Position numbers and translations under genes: made by a program. A stretch of 64,000 bases of DNA from contig CAZTDD010000003.1 of NCBI GenBank assembly GCA_964612675.1, forward strand, positions 1 to 64,000. The letters are read 5' to 3'. Below the pieces are notes generated by a model. That model did not search any database, was not told the origin of the DNA, and saw nothing but the letters and a program-made list of their open reading frames with translations. Origin of the DNA: CAZTDD01 sp964612675. Its GTDB lineage: Bacteria > Hinthialibacterota > Hinthialibacteria > Hinthialibacterales > JAKPRU01. Positions 9,315-18,104 of the stretch are shown here, in pieces. Each line of letters starts with the position of its first letter. Within the stretch, counting starts at the first letter, position 1.

Positions 9315-10124
9315 ATGAAACAACTTTCGGTATCACAAGCGTGGATATTGGGTCTTCTCTGCACGACTCTCGGTGTGTTGCTGATCACCATATGGAGTAT
9401 CGGCACCCGTGTCGAGCAGAAAGTGATGATGCAGGCCCGCTCCGAGCTGGAACGATTCAGCCTGCCTGTTCTGCTCGTGAAGGACTCATTTGACGAGGAA
9501 TACGATCGGATCATGGAGGATATCGCGGGCGTGCCAGGGATTCGTTCGGCGACATGGCATCTGGATATTCCGTCATGGCCGGGACCCGAAGAAGAGCCCG
9601 AAGGCTGGGCGGTCCTGTGGCATACGCGAGTGCCGCCCAGAGCGACGGTCCATTTTGACACGAAGTATCTGCCGAGCCTGAACTTATGGAGTATAGCCGA
9701 TCGAGTCGGATCGATCACAGGTGTTTTGGAGATCCCAGCGCCCTACTCGGAATGGGGAGTTATTGCGTCGCTCCGCCACTATGCGAATACGGTAGGTTGG
9801 GTGAGCCGGGTGACTGCACTCGTGGGAGGTTCTGTTTTGGTTGCTGTTTTTATTACACTTATGACGCTTGTGGGCCGTTGGCCGCATCACCTTTCGCCTG
9901 AAAAAACGCGACTCGCTGCAGCAGCCATCGGTATGCTCTGGGCTATTCTGGTGGCAGCGTGGATTGGATTTCTTGTGACACCGGCAGAAGTTCCACGTCC
10001 GCCGTTTTCTGTGTTCCTATTCAGTGGGATTCTGGGATTGGCGGCTATAAACCTATTATTGCCGAGGGGGTATCAACGTGTTCGACGTACGTCAGATCGA
10101 AAACCGTATCGAGAAGAATGGTAA
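9315..10124 (+). CDS. FtsX-like four-span membrane protein
   Basis: A 269-residue protein with one N-terminal membrane span (about 9-30), a ~130-residue external domain, and three clustered C-terminal spans (about 163-188, 200-223, 232-251). That is the topology of FtsX, and the gene directly precedes an EnvC-type LytM gene and a CtpA protease, as ftsX does in many Gram-negative genomes. The segment VPGIRSATW resembles the FtsX external-domain strand. Sequence similarity is too weak to name it with certainty, and no ftsE ATPase gene lies upstream, where glycosyltransferases stand instead. If correct, it would transmit a cytoplasmic signal to the LytM protein during cell separation. The alternative is an unrelated sensor-like membrane protein. 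Confidence 0.55.
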   Translation: MKQLSVSQAWILGLLCTTLGVLLITIWSIGTRVEQKVMMQARSELERFSLPVLLVKDSFDEEYDRIMEDIAGVPGIRSATWHLDIPSWPGPEEEPEGWAVLWHTRVPPRATVHFDTKYLPSLNLWSIADRVGSITGVLEIPAPYSEWGVIASLRHYANTVGWVSRVTALVGGSVLVAVFITLMTLVGRWPHHLSPEKTRLAAAAIGMLWAILVAAWIGFLVTPAEVPRPPFSVFLFSGILGLAAINLLLPRGYQRVRRTSDRKPYREEW

Positions 10125-11335
10125 ATCGAATTCAAAAAGAATTGCATCGCGAAGTCGCTGTGAATAATAAATACGATTATCGGTTCTCATTCTGGGCGAA
10201 GCAGGTTTGCTTGTTGCTTTTTTGCGCAAGCATCGCGACGACCGCCTTTCCTTCTTTGGTGTTCTCAGCGGAGCCTCCAAAAGTACAGGCTACGGAGCTG
10301 CAAAAGAAGATCGAGAAAAGAGAGTCGGAAATCAATCGGATCCGACAGCAGAGACAACAATACGAACAACAGGCTTCGCTTCATAACAGCAAGATCCACC
10401 AGTACGACGTCCAATTCCAACGGTACTTGGCCAACCTGGAGAACTCCGAAGAGCGTGTAAAAGGCATGGAAACCGACCTGCTCGCGCTTCTAGAGCAGAA
10501 AGAACGACGAGACGCGTTTATTGAAGTGGCGTGTCGTTTGGCTGGCGAATCCGCCCACGAGCAAAACGGACGATTTCGGGAAATCGCCATCCAGGTCGTT
10601 GCGGATCTATATCGACAAGAAACTGAAGAGAAGCCCAAGCGGGAGGAACTCGAAAAGAAAATCGAAAAAGAGCTGGCGTATCAGAAGAGAATTCGCGAGC
10701 ATTATATGGTCAATGACCAGATACAGCGTGAACGCATCGAAGAACGCCTGGCGAGCTCGCAGACCCAGGCGGAAGAGAACGAGCATGCCGAACAACAAAT
10801 CGCAAGCGAGCTGAAATCCCTTCGAGAAAGCCTTCAGAATTTGGAAGACAAGCTGTCCCGTATCCGAGAGAAAACGCAAAAGGCTCCTGCTTCCAGCACG
10901 CCGCAACAGGCACCGTTTCAAGCGGGGCGCCCATTTGGCGAGTTGAGAGGTAATCTCCCCTGGCCGGCTCCCGGGACTCTCGTTCGCCAATACGGCCCCT
11001 TTACCCACCCCACCCTGAAGGTCAAACTTGACAGTAAAGGTATTGACGTTGCTGTGGATGTAGGAACTCCGCTCAAAGCGGTTGCGGACGGGCGCGTACT
11101 TTATGCTGGGATGCTCGAGCAATATGGTTCTATTGTAGCGGTCGATCACGGAGACGGTTACCTTACGATATATGGGAATGTCGAAACGAAGTCCGCTAAG
11201 CCCGGACATGTGTTCAAGGCGGGAGAAACCGTTGGATTAGTAGGGAAAAGAAACGGTAAAGACAAACCGGTTTATCATTTTGAAATCCGCCGTGGCGATA
11301 AAGCCTTGAATCCAGCCGGGTGGCTTGCCCGGTAG
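10118..11335 (+). CDS. envC: EnvC-like LytM-domain amidase activator
   Basis: A 405-residue protein. A membrane-targeting signal (about 24-51) is followed by long coiled coil (about 55-290, rich in Glu/Gln/Arg) and a C-terminal M23/LytM domain (about 300-405). The zinc site is degenerate: the usual first His is Lys307, Asp310 is kept, the HxH pair reads Val385-Tyr-His387, and the YxH position is Asn354. This matches EnvC-type activators of peptidoglycan amidases rather than active endopeptidases. ATG 10118 overlaps the upstream stop by 7 nt; a longer frame from 9959 would bury the signal. It is followed by ctpA after 46 nt. Role in septal cell-wall splitting is known for the family and inferred here. 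Confidence 0.85.
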   Translation: MVNRIQKELHREVAVNNKYDYRFSFWAKQVCLLLFCASIATTAFPSLVFSAEPPKVQATELQKKIEKRESEINRIRQQRQQYEQQASLHNSKIHQYDVQFQRYLANLENSEERVKGMETDLLALLEQKERRDAFIEVACRLAGESAHEQNGRFREIAIQVVADLYRQETEEKPKREELEKKIEKELAYQKRIREHYMVNDQIQRERIEERLASSQTQAEENEHAEQQIASELKSLRESLQNLEDKLSRIREKTQKAPASSTPQQAPFQAGRPFGELRGNLPWPAPGTLVRQYGPFTHPTLKVKLDSKGIDVAVDVGTPLKAVADGRVLYAGMLEQYGSIVAVDHGDGYLTIYGNVETKSAKPGHVFKAGETVGLVGKRNGKDKPVYHFEIRRGDKALNPAGWLAR

Positions 11336-11381
11336 CGATAGAGAACTGTTGTATAGAATCCTCTGGTAAGGAGTCGAGTGA

Positions 11382-12854
11382 ATGTCTGGAGTTGTACGTA
11401 AACGCCATCTGGTTGTGTTATGGACTTTGGCTCTTGTCATCGTCGCTGTTCTAGGTTTTGGCTTGCATTCCACAGTGCTTGCCGTGGACACCATCGAAAC
11501 GAAGATGAAGCAGAACCATCTGTTTCTCGAAGCGATGATGACCATTGAGCAGAGCTATTATGATGAAGAGAAAACAAAACCGGACCGACTGATCGAACAT
11601 GCGATCCGCGGAATGGTAGAGAGTCTGGATCGGTATAGCACGTACTTTACGCCGGATGAAGCAAAAGAATTCAACGATCAGACTCAAGGACAGTTTGAGG
11701 GCCTGGGAATTCAAATCAACCTGGAGGGCGGTTGGTTGACGGTTGTGCAGACGCTTCACGGGACCCCGGCGGAGCGAGTCGGGCTCAAGCCGGGCGACCG
11801 GATCGTAGAGATCGACGGCGAGAGCACGAAAAACATCACGCTGCCGGAAGCCGTGCGAAAACTGAAAGGTCCAAAGGGCACCGCGGTGAAACTGCGGATC
11901 GCTCGGCGCGGTGAAGACAAGTTGATCACAAAAGAAATAGAACGGGACACCATCACGGCGCCTGCAATCATCGAAGACACGGCGAAGATGCTTGATAGCG
12001 ATGTTGGCTACATCCGGCTTCAGGATTTTACGAAGGACGCCGCCCGGGAGCTGGAAGACCGAATCAGTGAACTGTTGCAGCAAGAGAATATGAAGGCGCT
12101 CATTCTGGACCTTCGCAACAACCACGGCGGACTGCTCGATGTGGCAGTCGATGTCTGCGATCTCTTTGTCGAGAAAGGCAAGACGGTAGTGACGTACCGT
12201 GGTCGTGAAGAACAGGCACGTGAGTACGTCGCCAAACGATCGCCGATGGGTGACTTTATTGCGGTGGTTTTGGTAAACGAATTCTCAGCGAGTGCGTCGG
12301 AAATCGTCGCGGGGTGTTTGCAGGACCACCACCGTGCCGTAATCATAGGTTCGGGAGGTTCCTTGCGCGACAACAAGCCCGACGGAAGAACGTTCGGTAA
12401 GGGGTCGGTACAGACGCTTATTCCTCTGGCCGTCCAAGGTGGACAAGGGGCGATGTTAAAGCTGACAACGGCGAAATACTTTACGCCGAACGGCCGTTCC
12501 ATCGACGACGAAGGCGGCCTGATGCCCGATATTCTCGCGCCGGTAACGCCGGAAGAACACTATGAGATTCAGCACTCGGGCAATCTCGGCGTGCTTCCGC
12601 CGGGAACGATCGACTCGGATCCCAAATCGGAGGCAGCCGAGACCCTCGAAGAGGAAGCCGAAACCGAGAGTTCGGGTGATAGTGTAGAGGCTCCCAGTCC
12701 GGAGGAGGTTTTCGAGCAAGTCGACGCCGCAAGAGCCCGGACCGAAGGAGAGGATGACGGGGACAAAGAAGTCTACGACACCGAGCTGCTGGCTGCCTAT
12801 CAAGCCGCCAAAGCCGGTTTGATCCTGGCAAACGGTGCCCAACAAGCAAGGTGA
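11382..12854 (+). CDS. ctpA: Carboxy-terminal processing protease, S41 family
   Basis: A periplasmic Ser/Lys protease. The N-terminal hydrophobic signal anchor (about 8-30) is followed by a PDZ domain (about 100-190) and the S41 catalytic domain (about 200-390). The dyad is Ser304 in SASASEI and Lys340 in GKGSVQT. These are 36 residues apart, against 25 in E. coli Prc, owing to a short insertion (GGSLRDNKPDGR) just before the lysine. The C-terminus (about 400-490) is acidic and Ser/Glu-rich. CtpA proteases trim or degrade cell-wall hydrolases and their regulators, which fits the preceding EnvC-like gene. GTGA links it to tsaD. Confidence 0.93.
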   Translation: MSGVVRKRHLVVLWTLALVIVAVLGFGLHSTVLAVDTIETKMKQNHLFLEAMMTIEQSYYDEEKTKPDRLIEHAIRGMVESLDRYSTYFTPDEAKEFNDQTQGQFEGLGIQINLEGGWLTVVQTLHGTPAERVGLKPGDRIVEIDGESTKNITLPEAVRKLKGPKGTAVKLRIARRGEDKLITKEIERDTITAPAIIEDTAKMLDSDVGYIRLQDFTKDAARELEDRISELLQQENMKALILDLRNNHGGLLDVAVDVCDLFVEKGKTVVTYRGREEQAREYVAKRSPMGDFIAVVLVNEFSASASEIVAGCLQDHHRAVIIGSGGSLRDNKPDGRTFGKGSVQTLIPLAVQGGQGAMLKLTTAKYFTPNGRSIDDEGGLMPDILAPVTPEEHYEIQHSGNLGVLPPGTIDSDPKSEAAETLEEEAETESSGDSVEAPSPEEVFEQVDAARARTEGEDDGDKEVYDTELLAAYQAAKAGLILANGAQQAR

Positions 12855-13855
12855 ATAAGGAAAGCGTAAACGTACTCGGTATTGATACATCCTGCGACGA
12901 TACCGGGGTGGCGGTGGTCAGGAACGGTAGGGAGATACTCTCGAGCTGTCTCGCTTCACAAATCGAGATTCATCAGCCGTTCGGTGGAGTCGTGCCGGAG
13001 GTTGCTTGCCGTGCGCACGCCAATGCGCTTCTGCCCTTACTCCGTCACGCACTCCAGGAAGCGCAGCTCGATTCAAGCGATCTCGATGCTGTAGCCGTGA
13101 CCCAGGGGCCCGGCCTGGTAGGATGTCTTCTCGTGGGGATCTCTCTGGCGAAGGGCTTTGCATTCGGCCAAGGCCTGCCGCTGATCGCCGTCGACCACCT
13201 TCACGCACATCTCTACAGCGCATTATTCGGCCTGAAAGAAGAAGAGATTCCGTTCCCGCATGTGGCTTTACTTGTATCGGGTGGACACAGTGCGGTGTAT
13301 CTCGTAGAGAATCCAGAGAGAATAACTCGGCTTGCGTCCACGCTGGACGACGCGGCCGGTGAAGCGTTCGACAAAGTCGGGCACCTTCTGGGCTTGCCGT
13401 ATCCGGGCGGACCGGCGATCGAAAAGTGTGCGCGGGAGTGGAGCGGAGAACGGATCCCGTTTCCTCGCCCCTTGAGTGGACCGCGAATGGCGTTTTCATT
13501 CAGCGGCCTTAAAACCGCAGTGGCACGGTATATCGAGACACATCGACCATTGTCACAGAACGATATCAATCATATTGCGGCTTCGTTTCAGGACGCAGTC
13601 TGCGATGTGCTTGTCGAGAAAACATTTATGGCGGCAGAGCGGCACGGAGTATCGACGATCACCTTAAGCGGAGGAGTCGCCGCGAATTCAGCCGTTCGGA
13701 CCGCTCTGCAGAACAAGGCAGAAGAGACTACCCGGAGACTGATTGTGCCTCCCATAGCGCTGTGTACCGACAACGGGGCCATGATCGCCGGACTGGGGAC
13801 TTTTCATTTCCGGAACGGCAAGCGGGCCGCATGGGACCTGGATGCGATGCCATGA
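12851..13855 (+). CDS. tsaD: tRNA N6-adenosine threonylcarbamoyltransferase TsaD
   Basis: The 334 residues match the usual TsaD length. Family signatures are IDTSCDDTGVAVV (11-23), the metal-binding His116-x3-His120 in DHLHAH, LVSGGHSA, and the GGVAANSAVR loop; an Asp in CTDNGAM completes the metal site. The enzyme transfers threonylcarbamoyl from TC-AMP to A37 of ANN-decoding tRNAs in a complex with TsaB and TsaE, which are not in this window. It starts with GTG in a GTGA overlap with ctpA and ends in an ATGA overlap with dus. Confidence 0.97.
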   Translation: MNKESVNVLGIDTSCDDTGVAVVRNGREILSSCLASQIEIHQPFGGVVPEVACRAHANALLPLLRHALQEAQLDSSDLDAVAVTQGPGLVGCLLVGISLAKGFAFGQGLPLIAVDHLHAHLYSALFGLKEEEIPFPHVALLVSGGHSAVYLVENPERITRLASTLDDAAGEAFDKVGHLLGLPYPGGPAIEKCAREWSGERIPFPRPLSGPRMAFSFSGLKTAVARYIETHRPLSQNDINHIAASFQDAVCDVLVEKTFMAAERHGVSTITLSGGVAANSAVRTALQNKAEETTRRLIVPPIALCTDNGAMIAGLGTFHFRNGKRAAWDLDAMP

Positions 13856-14961
13856 GTCGAATCGATAAAGACATTTACCGTCGCATCATGCTTGCACCGA
13901 TTGCCGGGGTGACCGATCGCGCGACCCGGACAATCGCACGGGAAGAAGGCTGTCCGCTGACCTTCTCAGAACTGATCAGTGCCACCGGTCTGGCGGTCGG
14001 AAATCGTGGAACAACGGCGATGTTGGAGAGCTGCCGGGCTGAACCCCGGCTCGTGATTCAGCTGTTCGGAAAAGATCCCGATTTGCTCGAAGAAGCCACG
14101 AAAAAAGCCGATGATCTGGGACCGGACGGTATCGATCTGAACCTGGGATGTCCGGCAAAGAAGGTCGTCAACCATGGTTCCGGCATCGCGCTGACCCGCG
14201 ACCTCCAAAAACTCCAACAGATCATTGCCGCGATCCGACGAAGCACCGCTCGGCCGTTCTCCGTCAAAATGCGAGCGGGCTGGAGTCTGGATGAACTGAA
14301 TTTCCTCGAGGTGGCCCATATTGCGCAGGAAGAGGGAGTTGACGGAATGATTCTCCACGCGCGTACGCGAGTAATGGGATTTACCGGTCAGGCGCATTGG
14401 CCCTGGATCGGTGAACTGAAGGCTTCTTCGCGAGTGCCTGTGGTTGGAAACGGCGATGTTGTGGATGGGCCGTCCGCTGCGAAGATGCTCAGGGAAACCG
14501 GCTGCGACGGCGTGATGGTGGGGCGGGGGAGCTACGGCAATCCATGGGTTTTTGAGCAGATCCGACATTATCTCGATACAGGGAACGTATCGCCGTCAGT
14601 AGGTTTGAAAACGCGAATCGAGGTGTTGATCCGTCATCTGCGTGCCGTTGTCGAAGACAAAGGAGAGCGAAAAGGCGTCTTGGAAATGCGGAAGCAGGTG
14701 GGATGGTATCTGACGGGGTATCCGACTGTGAAAGAGTTACGCCAGGTTGTGAACCGACTTGAAACGTTGGATGAGGTTATTCACGCTTTACGCGCCTGGT
14801 TGCAGAGTCTTCCGGAGAATCTGGTTCCCGCGGAACCGGCAGCCGGGGGGCTCTCAACTCACCGCGACGGCCTCGGTGTCGGTGACGGCAAAGGCACCAG
14901 TCAGGTGGGTGATTTCGAGAAGGTCTTCGATCATCTTCTCGCGGATTTCACACAAAACTAA
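13852..14961 (+). CDS. dus: tRNA-dihydrouridine synthase (Dus family)
   Basis: An FMN enzyme that reduces uridines in tRNA with NADPH. The TIM-barrel N-terminus has MLAPIAGVTDRATR (13-26), the catalytic Cys100 in LNLGCPAKKV, and VGNGDV plus VGRGSYGNPW for FMN phosphate binding. The start is ATG 13852, overlapping the tsaD stop as ATGA; an upstream codon at 13762 would lie entirely inside tsaD. The last ~35 codons, rich in Gly and Asp, lie antisense to the end of the STAS gene on the other strand and extend past the usual family C-terminus. The family is certain; the subfamily (DusB-like by sequence) is less so. Confidence 0.95.
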   Translation: MSRIDKDIYRRIMLAPIAGVTDRATRTIAREEGCPLTFSELISATGLAVGNRGTTAMLESCRAEPRLVIQLFGKDPDLLEEATKKADDLGPDGIDLNLGCPAKKVVNHGSGIALTRDLQKLQQIIAAIRRSTARPFSVKMRAGWSLDELNFLEVAHIAQEEGVDGMILHARTRVMGFTGQAHWPWIGELKASSRVPVVGNGDVVDGPSAAKMLRETGCDGVMVGRGSYGNPWVFEQIRHYLDTGNVSPSVGLKTRIEVLIRHLRAVVEDKGERKGVLEMRKQVGWYLTGYPTVKELRQVVNRLETLDEVIHALRAWLQSLPENLVPAEPAAGGLSTHRDGLGVGDGKGTSQVGDFEKVFDHLLADFTQN

Positions 14962-15180
14962 CTTCCCGCCGCCGCGACCGGCGATGCCCAATCCCTCCAC
15001 CAGAGTGGCCAGACCGGAGCTGTCCATATAAGTGACCTGCGAGAGATTGATCACAATGTTCCCTTTTCCCGGGTAACGTGTGAGCAGGACTTCCCGCAGC
15101 TCGGGGGATGTCTGGACATTGATTAATCCAGTTGGCCGGACGACAAGTGTATCTGAGAGAATTTCGTGCTTGATTCCCAT
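14854..15180 (-). CDS. STAS-domain anti-anti-sigma factor
   Basis: A 108-residue single-domain protein. It has the SpoIIAA-like core VVRPTGLINVQTSPELREVL, a strand NIVINLSQVTYMDSSGLATLVEG containing the phosphorylatable Ser of DSSGL, and a C-terminal helix/strand. Such proteins bind and release anti-sigma kinases according to phosphorylation state. No partner kinase or phosphatase lies next to it. Its 3' end overlaps the 3' end of dus on the opposite strand by 108 nt (14854-14961). Confidence 0.9.
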   Translation of the reverse strand: MGIKHEILSDTLVVRPTGLINVQTSPELREVLLTRYPGKGNIVINLSQVTYMDSSGLATLVEGLGIAGRGGGKLVLCEIREKMIEDLLEITHLTGAFAVTDTEAVAVS

Positions 15181-15433
15181 AAGTGCTTAGCAAAAAGAAG
15201 TGCCGTGAGGATTTTGAATCCAGACAGTAGTACCAAAAAGACAACAAAAGTGGAAGCTCAGCTGGAATCACAATACACTCCGCTGGATTCCCAGTCCCCG
15301 ATGGTCCAGCGGGCCATAGAGTCTTCGAGGTTCTTACGACCGGTACACTAGGCGTCGACAAGCAGATTTGTAGCATGAAACCGAAGCGTTTTTGAACAAG
15401 GAAGCAAATACGAGCTGGATTTGGAGCATAAGA

Positions 15434-17158
15434 ATGATCGATTGGAACCGGATTGAGATTGAATTTCCTCGACGATTTGTGTCGGCAGGTGTGGAACTGA
15501 ATCGATGGGAAATAATCGAGCCCTATTTCCGGGAGCTGGAGGAACGGTCGATTAAGAGCGTTGAGGAACTGTCCCGCTGGATTCTGGACCTGTCGGAACT
15601 CGATTCATGTATCGATGAGGAGCAGACCGAACGATACGTTGCGATGACATGCGACACCGAGAATCCCGATTTGGAGAAGGCATACCTGGAATTCATTGAG
15701 ACTGTGGCCCCGAAATGCAAAGTCTGGTGGCACAAACTCCGTGAACGCTACGTGGGATGCGAGTTTCGAGCGGATTTGCCTTCGCAACGTTATGAAGTAC
15801 TGGACCGAAGCGCGCTCGCTCAGGTTGAGATCTTTCGAGAGGAGAATGTCCCGCTTCAAACGGAAGATCAGAAACTCCGTCAGAGGTATCAGAAGATCTG
15901 TGGAGCACAAACCGTTCAATTCGACGGACGAGAGCAGACACTCCAACAGATGGCACGATATCTCGAAGAACAAGACCGTGTGTTACGCGAATCGGCCTGG
16001 ATCACCTCCGGCTCGCGGCGTCTTGAGGATCGTGAGGCGTTGGACGAGATTTTCGATGAGATGATCAAAATCCGGCATCAGATCGCGATGAATGCAAACT
16101 TTCCCAATTATCGCGATTATATGTTCCGAGCGATGGAACGATACGATTACAGTCCGCAGGACTGCGAGGTTTTTCATGACGCCGTCGAGAGAATCGTAGT
16201 GCCCGCGAAGAGAGAATTGGACGAGAAACGTAAGCGTGAACTCGGACTGGACGAATTGCGTCCGTGGGATCTGGCTGTGGATCCGAAGAACCAACCGCCG
16301 CTTCGTCCTTTCGAAAATCCCGAGCAGCTATGCGAGGGGTGTCGGACGATTTTCAAAAAACTCGACGGTGAATTGAGCGGTCAGTTTCAGAGAATGGTTG
16401 AACTGGGGCTTCTGGATCTAGACAGCCGGAAAGGGAAAGCCCCCGGCGGCTATATGAGTCAATTCCCGGAGCATCGTCTCCCGTTTATTTTCATGAACGC
16501 AGTCGGACGGCACCGGGACGTCGAGACATTACTTCATGAGTCGGGACACGCATTCCACACGTTTGCATGCAGAGAAGAACCCCTCGGTCAATATCGGCAT
16601 GCGCCGATGGAGTTTTCTGAAGTGGCTTCGATGAGCATGGAACTGTTGTCGCAGCCGGAACTCGGCGTTTTTTATGACGAAAAGGAGACGAGGCGGGCGT
16701 ACCGCGACCAACTGGAAGGCATCATCGATATTCTGCCCTGGGTTGCTACAATCGACGCTTTTCAGCATTGGCTGTATACACGTCCCGACCACTCCCACGC
16801 AGAGAGAACAAAGACCTGGTTGGATCTTCGTAAACGGTTCGGTGGCATCGAAGACTACGAGGGATTTGAGCGGTTTCTCGAAAGCCAGTGGCAGCGTCAG
16901 CTTCACCTATATGAAGTTCCGTTCTACTACATCGAGTATGCGATCGCGCAGATCGGCTCTCTGCAAATCTGGCTTCACAGTCGGGAGAATCTGGCACAGA
17001 CCATACAAGAATATAAGAACGGCCTATCGCTCGGAGGTTCGAGGCCGCTTCCGGAGTTGTTCGCCGCGTCGGGGATTGAGTTCGATTTCAGCGCGAAGAC
17101 GATCGAACCGCTGATTGGCGCGGTGATGCAGGAAATCGACGCTTTGGAAGACGCGTGA
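15434..17158 (+). CDS. M3-family oligoendopeptidase
   Basis: A 574-residue cytoplasmic zinc peptidase of the oligoendopeptidase F / M3 clan. The zinc motif is HESGH (His368-His372), and the downstream helix PMEFSEVASMSMELL carries the third ligand Glu. The flanking pattern, including the HAPMEFSE context, is typical of the family, which cuts short peptides. ATG 15434 is preferred to the earlier TTG 15392: GGAG lies seven bases upstream of the ATG, and the alternative adds 14 residues lacking conservation. It stands alone, convergent with the small gene at 17166 (7-nt gap). Confidence 0.92.
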   Translation: MIDWNRIEIEFPRRFVSAGVELNRWEIIEPYFRELEERSIKSVEELSRWILDLSELDSCIDEEQTERYVAMTCDTENPDLEKAYLEFIETVAPKCKVWWHKLRERYVGCEFRADLPSQRYEVLDRSALAQVEIFREENVPLQTEDQKLRQRYQKICGAQTVQFDGREQTLQQMARYLEEQDRVLRESAWITSGSRRLEDREALDEIFDEMIKIRHQIAMNANFPNYRDYMFRAMERYDYSPQDCEVFHDAVERIVVPAKRELDEKRKRELGLDELRPWDLAVDPKNQPPLRPFENPEQLCEGCRTIFKKLDGELSGQFQRMVELGLLDLDSRKGKAPGGYMSQFPEHRLPFIFMNAVGRHRDVETLLHESGHAFHTFACREEPLGQYRHAPMEFSEVASMSMELLSQPELGVFYDEKETRRAYRDQLEGIIDILPWVATIDAFQHWLYTRPDHSHAERTKTWLDLRKRFGGIEDYEGFERFLESQWQRQLHLYEVPFYYIEYAIAQIGSLQIWLHSRENLAQTIQEYKNGLSLGGSRPLPELFAASGIEFDFSAKTIEPLIGAVMQEIDALEDA

Positions 17159-17165
17159 GCCTGGT

Positions 17166-17582
17166 TTAGATCTTCCTGACCAGGTCGCCGACTGTGATCG
17201 GAGTCGAACCCGGTGTTCCGGAAACCTGGTCGCGTCGGATCAGGAACCGGCTGCGTTCTTTGGCTTCTCTGCCCGGCATGGTTCCGGATGGTGTCTGCGA
17301 AAGAACCGCGGAAAGCACGGTGTACGGTTGATCCGCCGCCTCGGTTTCGCGTGCCATCAGAAGTGTCATTTTCTCCTGGACGTGGATGGCTTCCACTTCG
17401 GCTTTCACCAGTTCGAGTCGCCCCAGCGATTCGTTGGTTTCGGGATCGGTGACTTCTTCGCCCTCCTCATAGACAACCATGAGATCGCCTTTTGACCAAC
17501 CATCCGCAAAACCTTTGTTTGCGACAAGGCGCTGATCGTCCAGGATTTTCACAATTCGACCGACAGTGGTTTCTTCTGACAC
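17166..17582 (-). CDS. FlgT C-terminal-like small protein
   Basis: A 138-residue soluble protein without a signal. The core GRIVKILDDQRLVANKGFADGWSKGDLMVVY, followed by DPETNESLGRLELVKAEVEAIHVQEKMT, is a widespread small-protein pattern related to the C-terminal domain of FlgT. The C-terminus ends in TPITVGDLVRKI. Its function is unknown; related sequences occur as free-standing proteins in genomes without flagella, so a motility role is not implied. It may use the same terminator region as the M3 peptidase from the other side. Confidence 0.75.
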   Translation of the reverse strand: MSEETTVGRIVKILDDQRLVANKGFADGWSKGDLMVVYEEGEEVTDPETNESLGRLELVKAEVEAIHVQEKMTLLMARETEAADQPYTVLSAVLSQTPSGTMPGREAKERSRFLIRRDQVSGTPGSTPITVGDLVRKI

Positions 17583-17723
17583 GATGATCCTCTTCTAGGC
17601 AGATTGAGCGGCTCGTACGCGTCCTCCGATGTTATAGTATAGTGCGAGAGCCAGATTCACAGTATGATACCTGTTGATAACCCGATCGGGAACACAAGGG
17701 GTTCCGGCGAACGGCAGCGAATC

Positions 17724-18104
17724 ATGATCGATATCGACAAACAGATAGCCTATTGGCGAGACGGAGCCGAAGATGACTGGGAAGTCGCTCAGGTTCTTGT
17801 CAATCGAGGCAAGATCCCTCAAGGACTGTTCTTCGCCCATCTGGCTCTTGAAAAGGCGCTCAAGGCGCACGTTTGTAAGCACACACAAGATCTGGCGCCG
17901 AAGATACATAATCTTCCCACACTTGCAGAAAAGGCCGCGTTGGAGACAACAGACGAAGTCTACGATGTTCTATCGGACATGAATGATTTCAATTTGATAG
18001 GTCGTTATCCCGACCAGTCGCACATAGTCCCAACACAAAAAGAGGCAGACGTGTACATGCGGCGTACCAAAGGAGCGCTAGAATGGTTAGTGAAGAGGTT
18101 ATGA
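17724..18104 (+). CDS. HEPN-domain protein (first of two)
   Basis: A 127-residue helical protein with the HEPN core: HLALEKALKAHVCKHTQDLAPKIHNL, then a helix ending in RYPD and QKEADVYMRRTKGALEWL. HEPN proteins are usually RNase toxins or RNA-binding proteins paired with minimal nucleotidyltransferases that AMPylate them. RYPDQSH matches the RX4-6H pattern, but RYPD is also common in non-nuclease HEPN proteins. Its stop lies inside the next gene (22-nt overlap). A longer frame from 17664 adds 20 unlikely residues. It is the first gene of a four-gene HEPN/MNT operon. Confidence 0.85.
   Translation: MIDIDKQIAYWRDGAEDDWEVAQVLVNRGKIPQGLFFAHLALEKALKAHVCKHTQDLAPKIHNLPTLAEKAALETTDEVYDVLSDMNDFNLIGRYPDQSHIVPTQKEADVYMRRTKGALEWLVKRL

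Noticed and set aside
15166..15351. 61-codon + strand frame between the STAS gene and the M3 peptidase
   Set aside because: It has low-complexity polar sequence and no ribosome site or recognisable motif, and it is antisense to the STAS leader.
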